Shown here one piece after another: positions 1-5,032 of a stretch of DNA of 7,188 nucleotides (positions are counted from its first letter, which is position 1; the number at the start of each line of letters is the position of its first letter). Below the pieces are notes generated by a model. The model saw only the letters and a list, made by a program, of their open reading frames with translations, ran no database searches and had not been told where the DNA came from. Position numbers and translations under genes: made by a program. Origin of the DNA: an uncultured Collinsella sp. (GTDB taxonomy: Bacteria > Actinomycetota > Coriobacteriia > Coriobacteriales > Coriobacteriaceae); the NCBI GenBank assembly GCA_900549065.1, contig URNC01000105.1, forward strand, positions 1 to 7,188, read 5' to 3'.

Positions 1-156
1 CAGCAGGATGACTGCCGCCGCTCCCGCAAAGTTGGCAATCCAGTAGTCGCGCTTGGTGATGACGCGCTTTTCGCATGCCCACTGGCCGCACAAAAAGCCA
101 ATGTAGATCGCGAAGAGAAAGAGCACCAGCGCAAGCACCACGAACGTCCAGCTCAT
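1..156 (-). CDS. Small membrane protein, C-terminus cut by window edge
   Basis: Only the first 52 residues are inside the window and the frame is still open at base 1. The protein begins MSWTFVVLALVLFLFAIYIG, a hydrophobic stretch that reads as a transmembrane segment from about residue 4 to 23. A short polar stretch with Lys and Arg (about 29-37) follows, then a second hydrophobic stretch starts near residue 39. I infer at least two membrane passes. The ATG lies five bases after the stop of the dehydrogenase gene. A GGGGAG ribosome binding site (bases 165-170, eight bases upstream) is formed by the last two codons of that gene, so the two are probably co-transcribed and translationally coupled. 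I do not recognise the family and assign no function. Confidence 0.8.
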   Translation of the reverse strand, partial: MSWTFVVLALVLFLFAIYIGFLCGQWACEKRVITKRDYWIANFAGAAAVILL

Positions 157-161
157 GGGCG

Positions 162-1241
162 CTACTCCCCGTGATGGTGGCCGCAGCAGCACTCGTGGCC
201 ATCATCATGGCCGTGGCCGCCGCAGCACTCGTGGTCCTCGCCATGGTGGTGGCCGCAACCGCACTCATGGTCGTCGCCGTGCTCGCCGCAACCGCAGCCG
301 TCCTCGTGAGCACCGTGCTCTTCGGGACGATACTGCGACCAGTCCAGACCGGCGGCGATGGCGTCGGCCTCCTCCTTATAGAGGACCGTGACGGCCTGGG
401 TACCCAGCTTGGCACCACCGATGGCGTCGAGCATGTCGTAGAGCGTAAAGGCCACGTCGGCACCGGGCAGCGCAAGCTCGCGGTCGTCGGCATAGGCGAG
501 CGCCAAGCGCAGGTCCTTGATAAAGTGCTCGACCATAAAGCCGGGCTTGTAGTCGCCGTCGAGCGCCTTGGGAGCCAGGCTCTCCATGGCGCCGGACTTG
601 CCGGTGCCGCCCAGGATCATCTGGCGGGTCTTCTCCAGGTCAAGGCCGCTCAACTCGGCAAATGCCATGGCGTCTGCCATGCCGACCATGCAGGCGCCCA
701 GCGACACCTGGTTGGCGAGCTTGGCAGCCTGGCCCTTGCCGGCGCCGTCGAAGCAGCAGATGTTGGCCGCAAAGGTGGCAAGGATGTCGCGGACCGGCGC
801 GATGTCGCTCTCGGTAGCGCCCACGATAGCCGTGAGCGTACCGGCGATAGCGCCCGACTCGCCGCCGGTGACGGGGCAGTCAAACGCCATGCGACCAGAA
901 ACCTGGGCGGCCTCGGCAATGTCACGGGCAAGCTCGGGCGAGCTCGTGGTGAGGTCGATCAAGACCGCGCCGGGCTTAGTGCACGAGAGCAGGCCGTCGC
1001 CCGCCAGGTAGAGTTCCTCGACCTCGGAGGGATAGCCCACCATGGTAAAGACGACATCGGCGTTCGCCGCGGCATCGGCCGGCGTATCTGCCCAGACGGC
1101 GCCGCGCTCGATAAGCGCCGCCGCCTTGGACTTGGTGCGGTTGTTGACCGTGACGGGATAGCCGGCGTCCAGAATGTGGCCGGCGATGGGGGCACCCATG
1201 ATTCCGGTGCCAATGAATGCGACGGAGAGCTTGTTTGCCAT
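162..1241 (-). CDS. NAD(P)-dependent beta-hydroxyacid dehydrogenase (3-hydroxyisobutyrate dehydrogenase / tartronate semialdehyde reductase family) with His/Cys-rich tail
   Basis: This 359-residue cytosolic oxidoreductase should interconvert a beta-hydroxyacid and its semialdehyde using NAD(P)H; the exact substrate cannot be read from sequence. Visible landmarks are the Rossmann glycine motif GTGIMG at 11-16, NNRT at 33-36 (an Arg here usually goes with NADPH), and the substrate-binding signature DCPVTGGESGAIAGTL at 121-136. The conserved catalytic Lys is K174 in KLANQ, and IKDLRLA at 241-247 carries the second conserved Lys. The catalytic body ends near residue 305, the usual family length. 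The remaining 53 residues are an extra tail with 14 His and 9 Cys, ending in three 12-residue repeats. The ATG is preceded by AAGGAAAGG (1246-1254), which supports this start. A 98-base gap separates it from the DegV gene and shows no clear terminator, so it may be transcribed with or separately from that gene. The family call is secure; the role of the tail is not. Confidence 0.96.
   Translation of the reverse strand: MANKLSVAFIGTGIMGAPIAGHILDAGYPVTVNNRTKSKAAALIERGAVWADTPADAAANADVVFTMVGYPSEVEELYLAGDGLLSCTKPGAVLIDLTTSSPELARDIAEAAQVSGRMAFDCPVTGGESGAIAGTLTAIVGATESDIAPVRDILATFAANICCFDGAGKGQAAKLANQVSLGACMVGMADAMAFAELSGLDLEKTRQMILGGTGKSGAMESLAPKALDGDYKPGFMVEHFIKDLRLALAYADDRELALPGADVAFTLYDMLDAIGGAKLGTQAVTVLYKEEADAIAAGLDWSQYRPEEHGAHEDGCGCGEHGDDHECGCGHHHGEDHECCGGHGHDDGHECCCGHHHGE
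165..269 (-). repeat. Three tandem 12-codon repeats encoding a His/Cys-rich tail
   Basis: Read on the minus strand, bases 269-234, 233-198 and 197-165 encode HECGCGHHHGED, HECCGGHGHDDG and HECCCGHHHGE in perfect register up to the stop codon. The last copy lacks its twelfth codon. A degenerate, one-residue-shorter copy containing CGCG, EHG and DD lies just before them (residues 313-324). The DNA copies are related but not identical, so the array is a diverged in-frame tandem duplication and not a fresh slippage product. His and Cys at this density are typical of metal-binding tails such as those of HypB, SlyD or UreE. Confidence 0.85.
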
Positions 1242-1339
1242 GAAACCTTTCCTTTTGGGTTGGGTGTTGTTACCAGGTTGAATACTCGGTGCCAGCGTTT
1301 GGGCTGTGAGTCGAGGGCGATTACGGACGCAGCGCTTGC

Positions 1340-2293
1340 CTACTGACCGCGCACGCGGCGGGCGATACGGTCGGAAAGCGACGCCTTGTCGGCGCGGTTC
1401 TTACCCCAAAACGCGCAGCCCACCATGCCGGGGCCCACGTGCGAGCCGATGGTGGGACCCACGGAGCCGCGAATGATCGTGACGTCGGCGCAACCCTCCT
1501 CCTTGCGGATGGCGGCTTCGAGCCAGTCACCATCCTTTTCGGCATCGGCCGTCATGATGGCGATGGGCATGGTGCGATCGGGCACGTAGTTCTCGCGGAA
1601 CGACTTGAGGATGGACTTGAGCGCCTTCTTGCGGCCGCGGTTGACGCCGATCAGCGACAGCGAGCCGGCCAGGTCGTAGGAGAGCTCGGGCTTGACGTCG
1701 AGCTTTGCCGTGAGCTGCGCCGCCGCGGGCGGAATGCGGCCGCCGGCAGCCAGTGCGTCGAAGCTCTCGAGCGTAAAGTAGCCGTGGACGTAGGTCTTTG
1801 CCTCGTTTGCCCAATCGACCAGCTGCTTGGCGGTCAGTCCCGCCGAACGCTGGCGCACGGCCTCGAGCGCCAAGAGCGCGCCGGTCGCGCAGGGCAGAGC
1901 GTTGTCGACCACGTACAGCTCAAAATCGGGATACTCGGCGCGCACGGCATCTGCCGCCTGGCACGCGGAGTTGTAGCTCGACGACAGCGCCGAGGTAAAG
2001 CACAGGTAGACCGTGGGCGTGCCCTCTTTGGCGCACTCGGTAAAGAACTCGATATAGCGACCGAGCGACACAGCCGAGGTGGACACGCGGGCACCAGCGC
2101 GCATGCGGTCGTAAAACTCCTTGGGCGTGATGCTCGACCAGATGTCATCCGTGCGCTCCTCGCCATCGATAATGAAGGGGAAACCCAGGATATCGACATC
2201 GAGGTTCGCGGCGACCTCGGGGCTAAAGTCGCAGCAGGTATCGACGACGATGCGGCAACGGTTCGAATGACCGGCGGATGCGGCCTTGTCCAT
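1340..2293 (-). CDS. DegV family protein (probable fatty-acid-binding protein, FakB-like)
   Basis: DegV proteins bind one fatty acid. In Firmicutes, FakB members present it to the kinase FakA, which makes acyl-phosphate for phospholipid synthesis. The 317-residue length is a little above the usual 280-290. Family motifs occur in order: VVDTCCD at 16-22 (the family's D-S/T start strand), STSAVS at 71-76 (the TSQPS position), and SALSSSYNSA at 101-110 (the SGTYQSA position). Later come GGRIPPAAA at 184-192, RGRKKA at 219-224, and IGSHVGPG at 282-289 with the conserved His at 285. The ATG at 2293 is preceded by AAGGAGT (2301-2307) at seven bases; an in-frame TTG at 2296 is possible but worse placed. 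No fakA-like DhaK/DhaL gene is visible nearby. Its expression is a puzzle, because an intrinsic terminator ends only four bases before its ribosome binding site. The fatty-acid role is inferred from the family. Confidence 0.95.
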   Translation of the reverse strand: MDKAASAGHSNRCRIVVDTCCDFSPEVAANLDVDILGFPFIIDGEERTDDIWSSITPKEFYDRMRAGARVSTSAVSLGRYIEFFTECAKEGTPTVYLCFTSALSSSYNSACQAADAVRAEYPDFELYVVDNALPCATGALLALEAVRQRSAGLTAKQLVDWANEAKTYVHGYFTLESFDALAAGGRIPPAAAQLTAKLDVKPELSYDLAGSLSLIGVNRGRKKALKSILKSFRENYVPDRTMPIAIMTADAEKDGDWLEAAIRKEEGCADVTIIRGSVGPTIGSHVGPGMVGCAFWGKNRADKASLSDRIARRVRGQ

Positions 2294-2311
2294 CAAAGCG
2301 ACTCCTTACGT

Positions 2312-2343
2312 AAAAAGGCGGCCACCCGCATGGGATGGCCGCC
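2312..2343 (-). terminator. Intrinsic terminator after hpf
   Basis: The stem GGCGGCCA (2317-2324) pairs perfectly with TGGCCGCC (2336-2343). It continues inward past one bulged A as CCC/GGG around a GCAT loop. On the minus strand the hairpin is followed directly by five T residues (2316-2312), so it terminates hpf transcripts about 30 bases after the hpf stop codon. The last T is only four bases before the DegV ribosome binding site. Confidence 0.88.
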
Positions 2344-2346
2344 AAC

Positions 2347-2368
2347 CGTTAACTCATGCAAGTTAACG
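2347..2368. promoter_or_regulatory. Perfect 8-bp inverted repeat between hpf and its terminator
   Basis: CGTTAACT (2347-2354) and AGTTAACG (2361-2368) are exact inverted copies separated by CATGCA. This AT-rich dyad stands out in a GC-rich gap and has the size and symmetry of a dimeric repressor site. A TTGACG box on the minus strand (2378-2383), overlapping the hpf stop region, could be a -35 element that puts the dyad over a -10 position, but no good TATAAT is present. It could also be only a weak RNA hairpin. No regulator is assigned. Confidence 0.4.
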
Positions 2369-2372
2369 TATT

Positions 2373-2957
2373 TTACTCGTCAAGTGTTTCGATGCGGGGC
2401 TTGATGATGCCATATCCACCATTCTTACGGTGATACACCACATTGATGAGACCGGTCGTCGCGTTCTCGAACACGTAGAAGTCGTGGCCCAGCAAATCGG
2501 TCTGCACCAGCGCCTGCTCCTCGGTCATCGGGGTGACATCGATGACCTTCTCGCGGACGAGCAGGTCGTCGTCCTCCTCGGGCAGCAGCAGGTCGGCCAG
2601 ATCCTCAACGCGCTCGACCGGCGCGACATCCGCGGCACTGGCACCACCCTGGCGGTTGTCCACGACCTTGGTCTTGAACTTGCGCAGCTGGCGGGTGACC
2701 TTATCGGCGGAGAGGTCGATGGCAGCATACATATCTGCGCCGTGCTCGGCAACGCGAATCACCGAACCGCGGGCACGAACCGTAACCTCGACGATTGCCG
2801 GGTTGGGGTTCGAGGGGTTCTTCTCATAGCGAAGTACAACGTCGACCGTCATGGGCTCGATATCGAAAACCTTGAGCGCCTCGCCGATCTTCTCATCCAC
2901 ATGCGCACGCAGAGCATCGGTTACCGTCGTCTTGCGTCCAGAAACCTTGATATCCAT
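2373..2957 (-). CDS. hpf: Ribosome hibernation promoting factor, long form (HPF/RaiA/YfiA family)
   Basis: This factor binds the 30S decoding region in stationary phase or stress. The long form dimerises 70S ribosomes into inactive 100S particles. The 194-residue protein has both expected domains. The N-terminal S30AE-like domain spans about 1-98, starting MDIKVSGRKTTVTDALRAHV. An acidic linker runs from about 105 to 131 (LLPEEDDD). The C-terminal dimerisation domain covers about 132-188 and includes TPMTEEQA, LLGHDFYVFENATTG and VVYHRKNGGYGIIKP, all close to family consensus. The frame stays open upstream to about 3017, but the ATG at 2957 matches the usual family N-terminus and has GGAG at 2964-2967, six bases away. 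The gene is bracketed by two strong terminators (3175-3208 upstream, 2312-2343 downstream), which suggests a monocistronic unit with a promoter in the preceding gap. Confidence 0.97.
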   Translation of the reverse strand: MDIKVSGRKTTVTDALRAHVDEKIGEALKVFDIEPMTVDVVLRYEKNPSNPNPAIVEVTVRARGSVIRVAEHGADMYAAIDLSADKVTRQLRKFKTKVVDNRQGGASAADVAPVERVEDLADLLLPEEDDDLLVREKVIDVTPMTEEQALVQTDLLGHDFYVFENATTGLINVVYHRKNGGYGIIKPRIETLDE

Positions 2958-3274
2958 ACGTGGCTCCAATCTGCCTCGGGGACTTACTGTACTGGCTATG
3001 TACCCATTGCCGTGCATTTAATCACGCGGATTCCTAAAGACCCGAATAACGATTGCTTGATACCGCATACCGAAGTCTCGTACTTTTCCATGGCAAAGTG
3101 CGCTATGGGAGGGCGTCGGCGGCTTTGTATTTGGTCCCGAAAATTGGCTTTGACCTGCTGGGTTTATTGGGATGAAAAAGCCGGGCTCCCCCATCGGGGA
3201 AGCCCGGCAGTGCGTGTTGAAACCGTGAAGAGGTGTCCTTTCCAACGTATAGGAGACACCACCCCTAGCAATAA
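2958..3274. other. Intergenic region upstream of hpf
   Basis: This 317-base gap must hold the hpf promoter, because the terminator at 3175-3208 ends transcription from the lipoprotein gene. I see no convincing TTGACA/TATAAT pair. The best candidates are an extended -10-like TGATTAAAT near 3017-3025 on the minus strand and a GATTAA-N12-GGGTAC pair (3023-3000). A second, weaker hairpin (GGTGTCCT against AGGA-GA-CACC, 3232-3260) lies just after the lipoprotein stop codon and may add to termination. Open frames in the gap lack family motifs and ribosome binding sites. Confidence 0.6.
3175..3208 (-). terminator. Intrinsic terminator after the solute-binding lipoprotein gene
   Basis: A 12-bp GC-rich stem pairs GCCGGGCTCCCC (3180-3191) with GGGG, A and GCCCGGC (3196-3208). 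It has a single bulged A and a CATC loop. On the minus strand it is followed directly by five T residues (3179-3175). It lies about 65 bases after the stop codon at 3275. The plus-strand side has no T tract, so it acts in the minus direction. Confidence 0.92.
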
Positions 3275-4300
3275 CTAGCTATTGAGTTTGTTAATGTCGT
3301 CGTCGGTGATGGCGCCTTCTTGGCTGGACGATTTGTCCTCGGAGGATGCGGTCTCATTGTTGGAATCGGAGGACTCGCTGCCGGAGGACGTGGTCTCACT
3401 GGACTCAGAGTCGCCCGGCTGCACGTTAGCGCCCGAAACCGTCTTAGTGGTGAGGTCGTAGGGCATACTGCCATACCAGACAGAGTGGACCGCCTCGAGC
3501 GTGCCGTCGGCCGTAATACCGTCGAGGGCATCGCTCACGGCACGGCACAGTTCGTCATTGGACGAGAGGCCCGCAACATCAAGCGTCGAGGGTGCCTCGA
3601 GCGAACCGACATAGGAGACCTCGCTCATCAGGCGTGCAAGGTAGCCGCCGGCCGTGGAGTCGCAGATCACATAGTCGACCTCGCCGGACTCGAGCGCCTC
3701 AAAGCACTCGTTGATGTTGGAGTAGGTCTTTTGGTTGGCGGTGATGCTCTGCTTAGCAAGCGCCTCCTGCGAGGCCGAGGACATCTGAACGCCCAGGGTG
3801 GACGTGTTAAGGGTCTCGGTGGAAACGCTTAGCGACCCACCATCGTTAGTTTTACCGAACACGGAAGTGGCATCGTACAGGCAGGTGCCGAGCGAGCTAA
3901 TATCCCCGTCCGTGGAGTTGATCTTGCCGATAAAGATATCGGCCTTTTTGTCGCCGAGCGCGGAACCTGCCGAGGACGCATCGACAAAGGCGACCTTAAG
4001 GCCCATGCGGCTTGCGAGGGCGCGGGCGGCGTCGACCGCATACCCCGTGAGCTCGCCGTCGGCGTCCTGCATGGCCTGCGGTGCATCGGAAGTATCGAGG
4101 GCAACCGTCAGGGTTCCGGAAGTGACCAGGGCATTGTCCGACACCGCCGGCGTGACCGTCTCGTACTCGATCTGGTCGATCGTGGGAGTCGTGAACGTAG
4201 ACAGCGGGTTGAACGCGCATCCGCTCAGGCCCAAAACGGCGATGACCGCTGCGGTCCCAGCACCTAACCGAGCCGCGTGCATCAAGCTGCCCCTCACCAT
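3275..4300 (-). CDS. Solitary solute-binding lipoprotein, family 3 (amino-acid type) fold
   Basis: This is a 341-residue protein, most likely anchored to the outer face of the membrane. The hydrophobic run LGAGTAAVIAVLG is followed by the lipobox LSGC, giving lipidated Cys28. From about 61 to 280 it matches the family 3 periplasmic-binding fold. GTLTVALDTSDAPQAM and DGELTGYAVDAARALASRMG correspond to the opening strand and the 'G-K-L-x-G-x-D-V-D' helix. VDYVICDSTAGGYLA matches the second-lobe 'G-x-V-D-A-x-x-x-D' strand. The ligand-contact Arg usual in this family is not obvious. Residues 294-329 are a Ser/Glu-rich low-complexity tail, and the last residues are ITDDDINKLNS. No permease or ATPase gene flanks it, so it may serve a distant transporter or act as a sensor. 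I chose ATG 4300; ATG 4282 has a somewhat better GAGGGG site and gives a 22-residue signal peptide. The frame is open upstream to 4681. Confidence 0.9.
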   Translation of the reverse strand: MVRGSLMHAARLGAGTAAVIAVLGLSGCAFNPLSTFTTPTIDQIEYETVTPAVSDNALVTSGTLTVALDTSDAPQAMQDADGELTGYAVDAARALASRMGLKVAFVDASSAGSALGDKKADIFIGKINSTDGDISSLGTCLYDATSVFGKTNDGGSLSVSTETLNTSTLGVQMSSASQEALAKQSITANQKTYSNINECFEALESGEVDYVICDSTAGGYLARLMSEVSYVGSLEAPSTLDVAGLSSNDELCRAVSDALDGITADGTLEAVHSVWYGSMPYDLTTKTVSGANVQPGDSESSETTSSGSESSDSNNETASSEDKSSSQEGAITDDDINKLNS

Positions 4301-4631
4301 GTCCACTACCCTGCCTTCTGTGTCGTATACGATCCGTGCGTTGCGCGGAATATCGGGTTGTTCCCACCAGCTGACCTGGTATTTGACCCCACACTTGCGC
4401 ACCGGGGTGTTTGCTCGGGAGGCCGCAGCCACCTTCACGACTGACCCGCTCGCCCGCGAGGCGGTATTGCCCCAAAGAAAGTAGAACGGACGGTGCGGCT
4501 TACATCTAGGACGCGCCATGATCGCGCCGCGCGCACGCGGTCGCTTACGTGGATCCCTTTGACCGCGTCTGTCTTGGACTAGGACGGGTATTTCGTCCGT
4601 CCGCAACCACAGCCTGGTAGGAACGAAGCGC
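4301..4631 (-). other. Long leader of the lipoprotein gene, open in frame
   Basis: If transcription starts just after the TATAAT at 4632-4637, the leader is about 325 bases. It can form a GGACGG/CCGTCC hairpin with a nine-base loop (4582-4602). From an ATG at 4519 it stays open in the lipoprotein frame and would encode a basic start (MARPRCKPHRPFYF), then KCGVKYQVSWWEQPD and ARIVYDTEGRVVDMV. About two thirds of the codons I tallied end in G or C, which fits coding DNA, but rare AGA, AGG and CGA codons occur. The ATG at 4519 has no ribosome binding site. A GTG at 4438 has only a weak one. I match no known riboswitch, tmRNA, RNase P or SRP RNA motif here. Confidence 0.45.
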
Positions 4632-4660
4632 ATTATAACTAAGTTCAAGCTAAAGTTTAA
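4632..4660 (-). promoter_or_regulatory. Sigma-70-type promoter for the lipoprotein gene
   Basis: On the minus strand a perfect TATAAT (4637-4632) lies 17 bases after TTAAAC (4660-4655), a partial match to TTGACA. The segment is AT-rich within GC-rich surroundings. Two near-copies, AACTTTAG (4657-4650) and AACTTAG (4645-4639), lie in the spacer about one helical turn apart and could be an operator. The predicted start is near 4625. Confidence 0.65.
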
Positions 4661-4781
4661 GGTTAGGGGCGTTATTCGCATCGCGAGTACAGATTTCGCA
4701 GGTCAGGACGGGCCGCACGCGCTCTGATTGAGCCCGTCGCTCCCCTATGGAAAGCCCCAACACACCCGTCTTAGGGCGCCG
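4661..4781. other. Non-coding spacer between the promoter and the inverted-repeat element
   Basis: I see no gene here. A 7-bp inverted repeat, GACGGGC (4707-4713) against GCCCGTC (4732-4738), has an 18-base loop and no T tract, so it is not a standard terminator. The stretch from here to 5032 lies downstream of the nuclease-like gene, which therefore has no obvious terminator right after its stop. Confidence 0.5.
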
Positions 4782-4998
4782 TGGCCAAAAAATAGCAAAT
4801 ATGAGTACTGTTACCAATTTAGTAGCAGGAGTTTTTGGCTCTGCAAGCTGTTTTCACGCTCTATAACGTCAGATTGATGCCAGGATATTCCACATTTGTT
4901 TAATAACTTTCTAATTTACCCCATCTTCCAGTCCCAAAATCCCTGATTTTGCTGTTACTGAATTTGTAGCAGTACTCATATTTGCTATATTTTGGCCA
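4782..4998. repeat. AT-rich inverted-repeat element with mirror-image mini-ORFs
   Basis: Arms of 47 bp at 4782-4828 and 4952-4998 are inverted copies with 42 of 47 positions matching. Both outer ends are TGGCCAAAA. A 123-base centre (4829-4951) separates them and does not match itself end to end. The 217-base element is AT-rich against GC-rich flanks. Both arms carry ATGAGTACTG at the same place, opening two convergent mini-ORFs: plus 4801-4866 (21 codons, starts MSTVTNLVAG) and minus 4979-4911 (22 codons, starts MSTATNSVTA). A second frame is also open in both arms and contains SKYEYCY. No ribosome binding site precedes either ATG. A small palindrome AAAATC-CCT-GATTTT lies at 4936-4950. No target-site duplication or transposase is visible. 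It could be a MITE-like non-autonomous element or a regulatory dyad; neither mini-ORF is shown to be translated. Confidence 0.75.
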
Positions 4999-5032
4999 GA
5001 GCATATATCCAACCCCCTGTTTCAGAGCATTG

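Noticed and set aside
165..323. CRISPR-like array at the short repeated GC-rich units
   Set aside because: The repeats are in-frame, about 36 bp with no unique spacers, and encode the His/Cys tail.
75..1346. Long plus-strand open frame of 423 codons
   Set aside because: It lies antisense to the dehydrogenase. The encoded protein is Ala/Val/Met-rich low complexity opposite the His/Cys repeats and has no family motifs; it is a shadow of GC-rich minus-strand coding.
1439..2404. Plus-strand open frame of 321 codons
   Set aside because: Antisense to the DegV gene, with no recognisable domain and no ribosome binding site; the minus-strand frame carries all DegV motifs.
3000..3023. SigB-like pair GATTAA-N12-GGGTAC upstream of hpf on the minus strand
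   Set aside because: hpf is SigB-controlled in Bacillus, but each box has a mismatch, the match could be chance, and I cannot tell whether this organism has SigB.
2430..3278. Plus-strand open frame of 282 codons spanning hpf and the gap
   Set aside because: Antisense to hpf and reading straight through a terminator hairpin; it shows no motifs.
4301..4631. Structured non-coding RNA (tmRNA, RNase P, SRP RNA, T-box or riboswitch)
   Set aside because: I looked for the hallmark conserved motifs, such as the RNase P GAGGAAAGTCCG and the T-box GGTGGTACCGCG, and found none.
4707..4738. GACGGGC/GCCCGTC hairpin as terminator of the nuclease-like gene
   Set aside because: The loop is 18 bases, no T tract follows on either strand, and it is about 300 bases past the stop codon.
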